Positions 1 to 8,206 of a stretch of 8,206 bases of DNA are shown here, piece by piece. Origin of the DNA: Alphaproteobacteria bacterium. GTDB lineage: Bacteria > Pseudomonadota > Alphaproteobacteria > Rhodobacterales > Rhodobacteraceae. Where the stretch lies: NCBI GenBank assembly GCA_030425945.1, contig JAUHZL010000116.1, positions 1 to 8,206 of the forward strand. The letters run 5' to 3'. The notes below the pieces were generated by a model that was not told the DNA's origin, ran no database searches, and was given only the letters and a program-made list of their open reading frames with translations. A program made the position numbers and the translations under genes. Numbering within the stretch: the first letter of the stretch is position 1; each line of letters opens with the position of its first letter.

Positions 1-1
1 G

Positions 2-2740
<2,739 letters not shown>

Positions 2741-2744
2741 CGGC

Positions 2745-3368
2745 TCAGCCCCCCTTCACCGGCTGATAGGCGAGCGGGCGTTTCGCCATGCCCTCCATCA
2801 GCCGCCGGGTGGCGAGCTTCATGACATAGAGCCCGAAGGCCGGGTTCTGGTAGTAGAGCTTGAGGAAGGTCTCCTCGTTGATCCGCGCGATCTCGCAGGG
2901 GCCGATGCAGCGGGCCGAGACGGTCCGCTCTCGCGCATCCGTGAAGAAGGCGATCTCGCCGAAGATCTCGTCCGGGCCAAGCTCGACGTTGATCTCTTCC
3001 AGCAGCACCCGGCCGGATTTCAGCAGGTAGAGGTGGTCGGGCGGATCGCCCTTTGCGAAGACCGGTTCTCCTGCCCCGTAGCGGGTGATCGACAGGTAGG
3101 GGCCGAGGATCTCCAGCGCGCTCCGGTCGGCGCTGACCGCCTTCAGGTCCCGCCGCGTGCGCAGGATTTCCCAGAGCCGGTACAGGTTGAACGGTAGCAG
3201 CACCACGTGCAGGGCCAGCGTCGGCACGATGCCCGCGAAGATCGAGTAGGCGATGAAGAACAGGTTGGCCCCGATGCCGGCGATCCGCAGCGGCAGCATC
3301 GTCCGCATGCCGTAGGCGAGGAGCGTGAAGCCCGCCGCGATCCAGCCGAGCAGGTCGATCCAACTCAC
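2745..3368 (-). CDS. Membrane-anchored cyclic-nucleotide-binding domain protein (Popeye-like architecture)
   Basis: Predicted inner-membrane cNMP sensor of 207 residues; ligand and target are unknown. Three hydrophobic segments occupy about residues 4-21, 26-45 and 47-69. A CAP_ED/Crp-type cNMP-binding domain fills about 85-185, with 'FAKGDPPDHLYLLKSGRV' as the early beta-roll and 'FGEIAFFTDARERTVSA' (136-152) as the phosphate-binding cassette. E138, R148 and T149 match the spacing of E. coli CRP E72/R82/S83, so nucleotide binding looks feasible. Only about 40 residues follow, with no helix-turn-helix, so a 'Crp/Fnr regulator' label would be wrong. The GTG start at 3366-3368 is preferred: an AGGAG lies 7 nt upstream, and the membrane helix begins at once. 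Extending to the ATG at 3425 adds 19 arginine-rich residues without support. It is tail-to-tail with uvrA and divergent from rssA. Three membrane helices before a cNMP domain recall Popeye-domain proteins; that is a topological comparison, not shown homology. Confidence 0.88.
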   Translation of the reverse strand: MSWIDLLGWIAAGFTLLAYGMRTMLPLRIAGIGANLFFIAYSIFAGIVPTLALHVVLLPFNLYRLWEILRTRRDLKAVSADRSALEILGPYLSITRYGAGEPVFAKGDPPDHLYLLKSGRVLLEEINVELGPDEIFGEIAFFTDARERTVSARCIGPCEIARINEETFLKLYYQNPAFGLYVMKLATRRLMEGMAKRPLAYQPVKGG

Positions 3369-3375
3369 AGGTCGT

Positions 3376-3380
3376 CTCCT
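3376..3380 (-). promoter_or_regulatory. Shine-Dalgarno fixing the GTG start of the cNMP-binding protein
   Basis: On the minus strand, GGGAGAGGAG ends 7 nt before the GTG at 3368. This near-ideal AGGAG and spacing decide between the GTG start and the ATG 57 nt further upstream, which has no comparable site. Confidence 0.8.
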
Positions 3381-3413
3381 CTCCCATGACGCCCGAGTCT
3401 TTGCGCGATCCTC

Positions 3414-3430
3414 GCGCCTTGGCAAGGCGC
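3414..3430. repeat. Perfect 17-bp palindrome between two divergent genes (candidate operator)
   Basis: GCGCCTTG-G-CAAGGCGC has 8-bp arms and a 1-nt centre. It lies 46-62 nt upstream of the cNMP-protein GTG and 65-81 nt upstream of the rssA ATG. The odd symmetry and minimal spacer suit a dimeric regulator site better than a hairpin, although a 7-bp stem with a 3-nt loop is possible. No known regulator motif was recognised. Confidence 0.45.
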
Positions 3431-3439
3431 TGCCGCTTC

Positions 3440-3452
3440 CCCCGCGGCGGGG
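3440..3452. repeat. GC-only 13-bp palindrome in the same divergent intergenic region
   Basis: CCCCGC-G-GCGGGG has 6-bp arms and a 1-nt centre, 9 nt after the 17-bp palindrome. In a region this GC-rich it could arise by chance. It sits 43 nt upstream of the rssA start codon and could form part of the promoter region or a 5'-UTR hairpin. Confidence 0.25.
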
Positions 3453-3494
3453 CGCGGGCTAGGCTGCGCGGGTCGTCGTGGAAAGGGTCCGGTC

Positions 3495-4406
3495 ATGTCG
3501 CGTCACCCCGTTGTCGGTCTGGCCCTCGGTTCCGGCGGGGCGCGGGGCTGGTGCCACATCGGCGTGCTGCGCGAACTCGAGGCGCTCGGCGTGCGGCCGC
3601 AGGTCATCGCGGGCTGTTCGATGGGCGCGCTGGTCGGGGCCTTCGCGGCCGCCGGCAAGCTGGACGCGGTCACGGACTGGGCGCTGTCCCTGACCCCGGC
3701 CGGGCTGGCGCGGCTGCTCGACCCGCGCCTGCGCGGCGGCGGGCTGGTCTTCGGCAAGGCGATCCTCGACCAGATGCAGGCACTCGGCCTGCCGGAGGCG
3801 TTCGACGGCCTGTCGCTGCCGTTCCTCGCGGTCGCCACCGACCTGACCTCCGGCCGCGAGCTTTGGCTCAGGTCGGGCGACCTGCACGGGGCCGTCCGGG
3901 CCTCGGTGGCGATCCCGGGCGTGATCGCGCCGCACTGCCTCGACGGGCGCTGGTTGGTGGACGGGGGGCTGACCGACCCGGTGCCGGTCAGCGGGGCGCG
4001 CGCGCTCGGCGCGGAGGTGGTGATCGCCGTGAACCCGAACGCGCGGATGCTGGGCACCTTCTGGACCCCGGAGGATCCGGAGGACGGGGCAGGGACCGGC
4101 TTCCTGGCCGAGGGGCTGGCCCGGCTGCCCGAGGGTCTGCGCGGCGCGCTGCGCGGCCTGACCCCGGGCGAGGACCCCGGCCCGGACGCGCCCGACTACT
4201 TCGAGGTCGTCAACGCGTCGATCGACATCCTGACCGACCGGGTGCGCCGGGCGCGGCTGGCGGGCGACCCGCCGCAGGTGCTGCTGGATGCCCGGCTCGA
4301 AGAGATGTCGGTGCTGGAAATGCACCGGGCCGAAGACGCCATCGCCGAGGGACGCCGCATGGTCCGCGCGTCGGCTGAGGCCATCACGCGGGCCTGCGGC
4401 CTCTGA
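3495..4406 (+). CDS. rssA: Patatin-like phospholipase, RssA/NTE family
   Basis: Predicted serine lipid acyl hydrolase of 303 residues, close in length to E. coli RssA (301 aa) and similar along its whole length. The oxyanion-hole glycine loop is GSGGARG (12-18), the nucleophile elbow is GCSMG with Ser42, and the catalytic-dyad Asp156 sits in LVDGG; E. coli RssA has DGA there. Other shared family blocks are ATDLTSGRELW (114-124), RASVAIPG (135-142), and near the C-terminus AGDPPQVLL and HRAEDAIAEG. There is no signal peptide or obvious membrane helix, so the protein should be cytosolic or peripherally membrane-bound. The ATG at 3495 has GGAAAGGG 7 nt upstream. The gene is divergent from the cNMP-binding membrane protein and ends 6 nt before the stop of convergent aox. 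The natural substrate of RssA is unsettled, so substrate specificity is not claimed. The nearby rssB of E. coli is absent here. Confidence 0.93.
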   Translation: MSRHPVVGLALGSGGARGWCHIGVLRELEALGVRPQVIAGCSMGALVGAFAAAGKLDAVTDWALSLTPAGLARLLDPRLRGGGLVFGKAILDQMQALGLPEAFDGLSLPFLAVATDLTSGRELWLRSGDLHGAVRASVAIPGVIAPHCLDGRWLVDGGLTDPVPVSGARALGAEVVIAVNPNARMLGTFWTPEDPEDGAGTGFLAEGLARLPEGLRGALRGLTPGEDPGPDAPDYFEVVNASIDILTDRVRRARLAGDPPQVLLDARLEEMSVLEMHRAEDAIAEGRRMVRASAEAITRACGL

Positions 4407-4412
4407 ACCGAC

Positions 4413-5063
4413 CTATTTGTGGTCGCCGCTGGCGATCTGGTTGGCGAAGTCGTGGTTCACGTCGCGGTGGCCTTCCTCGTCGGCCCGGATCACCAGCACC
4501 ACGTCGCGCAGCCGCGCATCGTCCGGCAGGTTCCAGTAATCCTTCGCGATCTGCGGGGCCGGGACGTTCTCGATCCGGCCCGCGTCGATCTCGGCGAGGT
4601 AATGCGTGTAGCTGACCACGGCTTCTTCCTCGAGGTAGCCGACGATCCGGTGCGCGGTCCGCGGCGCGAAGAGGTAGAGCCAGAAGTAGACGTTGTAGAA
4701 CACCGCCTGCGTGGTCATGATGATCAGCCGTTCCAGGCGGCTCGGCTCGGCGATCTGGATGAAGGTCATCAGGTGCATCCGCTCGTTGTCGGCCTCGTCG
4801 ATCAGCACCTTGATCCAGCCCCGGTCGTCCCGGATGTGGCGCAGCGCCTTGAGGTGCTGGAGCAGTCCGCCGACCATGCCCGGCACGGCGGCGACGGTTT
4901 CCAGCACCACCGCCCGGTGGCCGTAGCGCTTGGCGAAGAAGCTGTCGGCCACGACGCGCATCGCTTTCACGACGCGCAGGGCGATCCGGTCATGGATGTC
5001 ACGCGGGGCATGGTGCGCGGTCACCGGCGGGGCGACAGGCGGGAACGGGTGGTCCTGTTTCAT
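4413..5063 (-). CDS. aox: Alternative oxidase (cyanide-insensitive, diiron quinol oxidase)
   Basis: Terminal ubiquinol oxidase that reduces O2 to water without pumping protons, as a monotopic protein on the cytoplasmic face of the inner membrane. The 216 residues carry every diiron-ligand motif: LET (E55), NERMH (E94, H97), LEEEAVVSYT (E145 and the conserved Tyr152), and RADEEGH (E196, H199), followed by RDVNH. Ligands were assigned by spacing to the trypanosomal enzyme. The hydrophobic interface helices lie near 57-72 and 112-132. The chain has no cysteine, so the redox/alpha-keto-acid control of plant enzymes through an N-terminal Cys cannot operate. The ATG at 5063 has GGAG 6 nt upstream. 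It lies downstream of gltA on the same strand but is separated by a strong hairpin and carries its own upstream inverted repeat, so separate transcription is likely. It is convergent with rssA. It could be confused with plastid PTOX, but the short N-terminus and the motif set fit bacterial AOX. Confidence 0.95.
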   Translation of the reverse strand: MKQDHPFPPVAPPVTAHHAPRDIHDRIALRVVKAMRVVADSFFAKRYGHRAVVLETVAAVPGMVGGLLQHLKALRHIRDDRGWIKVLIDEADNERMHLMTFIQIAEPSRLERLIIMTTQAVFYNVYFWLYLFAPRTAHRIVGYLEEEAVVSYTHYLAEIDAGRIENVPAPQIAKDYWNLPDDARLRDVVLVIRADEEGHRDVNHDFANQIASGDHK

Positions 5064-5080
5064 GGCGATCTCCCGAAATG

Positions 5081-5139
5081 CTATGCCGCATATCTAGGAT
5101 TGCGCCGCGCCGCGGCACGGGCCCTCCGCTGCGGCATAG
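5081..5139. repeat. 10-bp inverted repeat with 39-nt spacer upstream of aox (candidate operator pair)
   Basis: CTATGCCGCA (5081-5090) and TGCGGCATAG (5130-5139) are perfect inverted copies. The aox-proximal copy also extends into its own 11-bp palindrome, TATGC-C-GCATA (5082-5092), about 19-29 nt upstream of the ATG. The distal copy matches that core only in part. Two related sites about 47 bp centre to centre in front of a single gene suggest a regulator binding at two sites. The regulator is unknown. Confidence 0.45.
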
Positions 5140-5159
5140 TGCGCGGGCCCGGAACGCAG

Positions 5160-5187
5160 AACGCCGCCCCCGGGCGGGGGCGGCGTT
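5160..5187 (-). terminator. Strong GC hairpin downstream of gltA (probable terminator)
   Basis: AACGCCGCCCCC and GGGGGCGGCGTT form a perfect 12-bp stem closed by a 4-nt loop, 29 nt past the gltA stop codon. On the minus strand it is followed by a weak T-containing stretch (CTGCGTTCC) rather than a true U-tract, so termination efficiency is uncertain. It would separate gltA transcription from aox and may also stabilise the gltA mRNA 3' end. Confidence 0.65.
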
Positions 5188-5216
5188 GCAGGTGTCCCAG
5201 GTCCCGTTGCCGGGGA

Positions 5217-6512
5217 TCAGCGGTTCTCGACCTCGACATAGTCGCGGGCGGTCGCGCCGGAGTAGAGCTGGCGCGGACGGCCGATCTTCTGGACCGGGTC
5301 CACGATCATCTCTTTCCACTGGCTGACCCAGCCGACGGTGCGCGAGACCGCGAAGATCGGGGTGAACATCGAGGTGGGGAAGCCCATCGCCTCGAGGATG
5401 ATGCCCGAGTAGAAGTCCACGTTCGGGAACAGCTTCTTCTCGGCGAAGTAGCTGTCCTGCAGCGCGATGCGCTCCAGTTCCTTGGCGACCTGCAGCAGGG
5501 GGTTGTCCTCGACGCCGAGCAGGTCGAGCACCTCGTCGGCCGACTGCTTCATCACGGTCGCCCGCGGATCGAAGTTCTTGTAGACCCGGTGGCCGAAGCC
5601 CATCAGGCGGAACGGGTCGTCCTTGTCCTTCGCCCGCGCGATGAACTCGGGGATGCGGTCGACGGTGCCGATTTCCTTCAGCATCTCGAGGCAGGCCTGG
5701 TTCGCGCCGCCGTGGGCCGGTCCCCAGAGGCAGGCGATGCCGGCCGCGATGCAGGCGAACGGGTTGGCGCCCGACGACGAGGCGAGGCGCACGGTCGAGG
5801 TGGACGCGTTCTGCTCGTGGTCGGCGTGCAGGGTGAAGATCCGGTCCATCGCGCGGCTCAGGATCGGGTTCACCACGTATTCCTCGCAGGGCACCGCGAA
5901 GCACATGCGCAGGAAGTTCGACGCGTAGTCGAGGTCGTTGCGCGGATAGACGAAGGGCTGACCCACCGAGTACTTGTAGGCCCAGGCCGCGATCGTCGGC
6001 ATCTTGGCGATCAGGCGGATCGAGGCGACCTCGCGCTGCCAGGCGTCGTTGATGTCGGTCGAGTCGTGGTAGAACGCCGACATCGCGCCGACCACGCCGA
6101 CCATGACGGCCATCGGGTGCGCGTCGCGGCGGAAGCCGCGGAAGAAGTTCATCATCTGCTCGTGCAGCATCGTGTGCCGCGTCACGCGGGTCTCGAAGTC
6201 CTCGAGCTGCGCGGCCGAGGGCAGTTCCCCGTAGAGCAGCAGGTAGCAGACCTCGAGGTAGTGCGACTTCTCCGCGAGCTGGTCGATCGGGTAGCCCCGG
6301 TGCAGCAGTTCGCCCTTGTCGCCGTCGATGTAGGTGATGGTCGACTCGCAGGCGGCCGTCGAGGTGAAGCCCGGATCGTAAGTGAAGACACCGCCTTCCG
6401 CGTAGAGCTTGCGGATGTCGATCACGTCCGGACCGACGGTCCCCGCGTGCATCGGCAGTTCGATGGTCTTGTCATCGAAACTCAGCGTGGCCTTCTTGTT
6501 GCTCATCACCAT
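5217..6512 (-). CDS. gltA: Citrate synthase
   Basis: Condenses acetyl-CoA and oxaloacetate to citrate, the entry step of the TCA cycle, in the cytosol. The 431 residues are close to E. coli GltA (427 aa). The active-site blocks are all present: LHADHEQNASTSTVR (oxaloacetate-binding His232), GPAHGGAN (His267), the family signature GFGHRVYKNFDPR (His308) and DFYSG (Asp366), equivalent to E. coli H229/H264/H305/D362. Length and sequence fit the hexameric, NADH-sensitive Gram-negative class; allostery itself cannot be seen. The start is taken at the ATG at 6510-6512 (MVMSNKK), with AGAGG 7 nt upstream. The ATG two codons on (MSNKK) is a close alternative. An open frame continuing upstream to 6656 overlaps gltX, is Arg/Pro-rich and is not coding. 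gltX lies 91 nt upstream on the same strand, so co-transcription is possible. A hairpin follows the stop. Confidence 0.97.
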   Translation of the reverse strand: MVMSNKKATLSFDDKTIELPMHAGTVGPDVIDIRKLYAEGGVFTYDPGFTSTAACESTITYIDGDKGELLHRGYPIDQLAEKSHYLEVCYLLLYGELPSAAQLEDFETRVTRHTMLHEQMMNFFRGFRRDAHPMAVMVGVVGAMSAFYHDSTDINDAWQREVASIRLIAKMPTIAAWAYKYSVGQPFVYPRNDLDYASNFLRMCFAVPCEEYVVNPILSRAMDRIFTLHADHEQNASTSTVRLASSSGANPFACIAAGIACLWGPAHGGANQACLEMLKEIGTVDRIPEFIARAKDKDDPFRLMGFGHRVYKNFDPRATVMKQSADEVLDLLGVEDNPLLQVAKELERIALQDSYFAEKKLFPNVDFYSGIILEAMGFPTSMFTPIFAVSRTVGWVSQWKEMIVDPVQKIGRPRQLYSGATARDYVEVENR

Positions 6513-6519
6513 GAGGGTC

Positions 6520-6524
6520 CCTCT
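6520..6524 (-). promoter_or_regulatory. Shine-Dalgarno of gltA
   Basis: Minus-strand AGAGG lies 7 nt from the ATG at 6512 and 13 nt from the ATG at 6506. The spacing favours the MVMSNKK start over MSNKK. Confidence 0.6.
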
Positions 6525-6560
6525 GTCTCGGGCCGCGCCGGGGCCCGGCAGCGGTCGTGT

Positions 6561-6596
6561 GGCCGGCCGGGTGGCCGTTCTCGGAACGGACCGGCC
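6561..6596 (-). terminator. Possible hairpin in the gltX-gltA intergenic region
   Basis: CCGTTC-TCG-GAACGG (6575-6589) is a 6-bp stem with a 3-nt loop, flanked by the complementary GGCCGG (6561-6566) and CCGGCC (6591-6596). On the minus strand it begins just after the gltX stop. There is no U-tract and the outer stem has an asymmetric bulge, so it could be a weak terminator, an mRNA-processing or stabilising element, or chance in GC-rich DNA. Confidence 0.3.
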
Positions 6597-6603
6597 GACA
6601 GGA

Positions 6604-8028
6604 TCACCCGCCGGTCGGTCCCTGGCCCGCTTCCTCAAGCCGCGCGATGGTCTCATCGCGGCCGAGCACGAGCATCATGTCAAACACGCTGGGCGAGACG
6701 GAGCGCCCCGCCAATGCGGCACGAAGCGGCTGCGCCAGTTTGCCCATCTTGAGGCCGCGGGCCTCGGCTTGGGTGGCGACGAGTTCCTCCAGCGCCTCGC
6801 GCGTCCAGCTAGCAGTTTGCAGGTGCGGCGTCAATTCTGCCAGTATACCACGGGATACCGGATCGAGGGCCTTCTCGGACTTCTCGTCCGGCACAATCGG
6901 GCGCGGCGACAAAACAAAATAAGCCTTTTCAAGCAGTTCGGGAAACGATCTTGCCCGGTCTTTGAGGCAATACATCGCACGCCCCAGCCCGTCGTGCTGC
7001 GCCTGCGACAAAGGGGCCTGCCCGGTGGCTGCGAGAAAGCCGGTGATTTCCTCGACCAGCGCCGCATCCTGCATCATCGCGATGTGCTGGCCCGCGACAT
7101 GGTCGAGTTTCTTGAAGTCGAGCCGCGCGGGCGACCGGCCGATCCCCGACAGGTCGAACCACTCCAGCGCCTGCGCGTCGGTGAACACCTCGTCGTCGCC
7201 GTGGCTCCAGCCGAGCCGGGCGAGGTAGTTGCGCATTGCCTGCGCCGGGTAGCCCAGCTTCTGGTATTCCTCGACCCCGACCGCGCCGTGGCGCTTCGAC
7301 AGCTTCTTGCCGTCCTCGCCGTGGATCAGCGGGATATGCGCCATCACCGGCACCGGCCAGCCCATGGCGTGGTAGATCTGCGCCTGCCGCGCGGCGTTGT
7401 TCAGGTGGTCGTCGCCCCGGATGACGTGGGTCACGCCCATGTCGTGGTCATCGACGACGACCGCCAGCATGTAGGTCGGCGTCCCGTCCGAGCGCAGCAG
7501 CACCATGTCGTCGAGCTGGTCGTTGCGCACCGTGACCGTGCCCTGCACCGCATCCTCGGTCACCGTCGCGCCCTCGCGCGGGGCCTTCAGGCGGATGACA
7601 TAGGGCGCATCGGGATGGCTGGCGGGATCGGCGTCGCGCCACGGGCTCTGGTAGAGGGTCGAGCGGCCCTCGGCGCGGGCGGCCTCGCGGAACACCTCGA
7701 TCTCGTCCTGGGTGGCGAAGCACTTGTAGGCGGTGCCGTTCTCCAGCATCGCGCGGGCCACCTCGGCGTGGCGCGGCGCGCGCTCGAACTGGCTGATCGG
7801 CTCGCCGTCCCAGTCGAGCCCGAGCCAGCGCAGACCCCGGAAGATCGCCTCGGTCGCCTCGGGGGTCGAGCGCGCCCGGTCGGTGTCCTCGATCCGCAGC
7901 AGGAACCTGCCGCCGCGCCCGCGCGCGTAGAGCCAGTTGAAGAGCGCCGTGCGGCCGCCGCCGATATGCAGGTAGCCGGTCGGCGAGGGCGCGAAACGGG
8001 TAACGATCTGGGCGGGCGCGTCGGCCAT
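6604..8028 (-). CDS. gltX: Glutamyl-tRNA synthetase
   Basis: Class I aminoacyl-tRNA synthetase that charges tRNA(Glu) with glutamate in the cytosol. The 474 residues match the usual bacterial length. The Rossmann catalytic core starts with RFAPSPTGYLHIGGGRTALFNWL, carrying the HIGH-type motif HIGG at 21-24, then FLLRIEDTDRARS and the RGDDHLNN block. The KMSKS-type motif is KLSKR at 242-246, followed by RHGAVGVEEY. The C-terminal anticodon-binding region ends with AQPLRAALAGRSVSPSVFDMMLVLGRDET. Only one Cys lies near position 100, so the Cys-rich zinc site of E. coli GltX is absent. Many alphaproteobacteria have two GltX paralogues or a non-discriminating enzyme that also charges tRNA(Gln); this sequence alone does not settle which applies. 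The ATG at 8026-8028 has AAGGGG 7 nt upstream. The codons for residues about 340-410 are distinctly AT-richer than the rest. It is divergent from the gene at the right edge. Confidence 0.96.
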   Translation of the reverse strand: MADAPAQIVTRFAPSPTGYLHIGGGRTALFNWLYARGRGGRFLLRIEDTDRARSTPEATEAIFRGLRWLGLDWDGEPISQFERAPRHAEVARAMLENGTAYKCFATQDEIEVFREAARAEGRSTLYQSPWRDADPASHPDAPYVIRLKAPREGATVTEDAVQGTVTVRNDQLDDMVLLRSDGTPTYMLAVVVDDHDMGVTHVIRGDDHLNNAARQAQIYHAMGWPVPVMAHIPLIHGEDGKKLSKRHGAVGVEEYQKLGYPAQAMRNYLARLGWSHGDDEVFTDAQALEWFDLSGIGRSPARLDFKKLDHVAGQHIAMMQDAALVEEITGFLAATGQAPLSQAQHDGLGRAMYCLKDRARSFPELLEKAYFVLSPRPIVPDEKSEKALDPVSRGILAELTPHLQTASWTREALEELVATQAEARGLKMGKLAQPLRAALAGRSVSPSVFDMMLVLGRDETIARLEEAGQGPTGG

Positions 8029-8069
8029 CGGGAAGCCCCTTTCCGGGTCGGATTAACCCTCTGGAAACC

Positions 8070-8206
8070 ATGCTCGGTGAGCGTTGCCGGGTGTCTAGGC
8101 AATCGCGCTTCCGAGAACAAGCCACGCGCCTGCTGCGCGGACCGCCGGTCTCGCGCCGCGCGCTGTTCCCGTGGCTGGCGGTCGCCTTCGGCGCGGGGGC
8201 GGCGGT
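8070..8206 (+). CDS. N-terminus of a divergent gene, probably ComEC/Rec2-type DNA-uptake protein (3' end outside)
   Basis: An open frame runs from the ATG at 8070 to the window edge. It has about 45 codons, with a charged start (MLGERCRVSRQ) followed by a hydrophobic stretch after LFPWLAVAFGAGAAV that looks like a first membrane helix. The pattern of a basic leader and then 'RALFPW' with a Gly/Ala-rich helix resembles alphaproteobacterial ComEC proteins, which take single-stranded DNA across the inner membrane. The gene order gltA-gltX with a divergent comEC is, from memory, common in Rhodobacterales. The Shine-Dalgarno is weak (GGA about 4 nt before the ATG). A GTG at 8091 in the same frame is the alternative start. 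Function rests on a short fragment plus synteny, so no symbol is given. Confidence 0.5.
   Translation, partial: MLGERCRVSRQSRFREQATRLLRGPPVSRRALFPWLAVAFGAGAA
8092..8120 (-). promoter_or_regulatory. gltX: Candidate gltX promoter
   Basis: On the minus strand TTGTTC (8115-8120) and TAGACA (8092-8097) are separated by 17 nt and lie upstream of the gltX start. Each box matches the sigma-70 consensus at only 3 of 6 positions, so this is tentative. It would lie inside the first codons of the divergent gene. Confidence 0.25.

Noticed and set aside
3369..3425. N-terminal extension of the cNMP-binding protein to the ATG at 3425
   Set aside because: It adds 19 Arg-rich residues in front of a membrane helix and has no good ribosome-binding site; the GTG start has an ideal one.
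3460..3465. TAGGCT as a -10 box for rssA
   Set aside because: The hexamer 17 nt upstream is TTCCCC, a poor -35 box in very GC-rich DNA; the match is too weak to annotate as a promoter.
3386..4378. 330-codon plus-strand frame overlapping rssA in another frame
   Set aside because: Gly/Arg/Ala-rich shadow frame without domain features; the overlapping RssA frame has full motif support.
6513..6656. N-terminal extension of gltA to 6656
   Set aside because: The extra residues are Arg/Pro-rich, overlap the gltX 3' end and are not part of the citrate synthase family; a good Shine-Dalgarno supports the start at 6512.
4419..6752. 777-codon open frame on the plus strand across aox, gltA and the end of gltX
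   Set aside because: It is antisense to three clearly conserved genes, crosses two intergenic regions and has low-complexity Arg/Val/His/Asp-rich composition. This is the usual long antisense frame of GC-rich DNA.
8029..8206. SOS (LexA) box of alphaproteobacterial GTTC-N7-GTTC type near the right edge
   Set aside because: No pair of GTTC half-sites with the right spacing is present; the relevant uvrA operator would lie left of the window.

Overview
The window is a GC-rich (roughly 70% by eye) stretch of bacterial chromosome. It is densely packed, with G/C-ending codons and strong Shine-Dalgarno sites. The protein sequences and the order gltA-gltX next to a divergent ComEC-like N-terminus suggest an alphaproteobacterium, most likely Rhodobacterales. 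This is inference from protein recognition and remembered gene order, not from a search. No tRNA, rRNA, CRISPR array, insertion sequence or phage gene was seen.

Layout, left to right. (1) The 3' 95% of uvrA (+), cut by the left edge so that the first Walker A motif is missing. (2) Tail-to-tail with it, 4 nt away, a 207-residue protein on the minus strand with about three membrane helices followed by a cyclic-nucleotide-binding domain. (3) Divergent from that gene across a 126-nt intergenic region holding two perfect palindromes, an RssA-type patatin-like phospholipase (+). (4) Tail-to-tail with rssA, 6 nt away, a cyanide-insensitive alternative oxidase (aox, -). (5) A 153-nt gap with a strong GC hairpin behind gltA and a widely spaced 10-bp inverted repeat in front of aox. 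(6) gltA (citrate synthase, -). (7) gltX (glutamyl-tRNA synthetase, -), 91 nt upstream of gltA, with a patch of low GC and rare codons near its C-terminal end. (8) The first codons of a divergent gene (+) at the right edge, probably comEC. No gene-free stretch exceeds 300 bases.

Most of the window is housekeeping: DNA repair, the TCA cycle and tRNA charging. Two accessory points stand out. First, the divergent pair of a membrane-anchored cNMP sensor and an RssA/NTE-family patatin encodes separately the parts that eukaryotic neuropathy target esterase carries in one chain: membrane anchor, cNMP-binding domain and patatin domain. This suggests a two-gene cNMP-regulated lipase module. Second, a complete, cysteine-free alternative oxidase lies directly downstream of citrate synthase behind its own putative operator, which would link carbon entry into the TCA cycle to a non-proton-pumping quinol oxidase.
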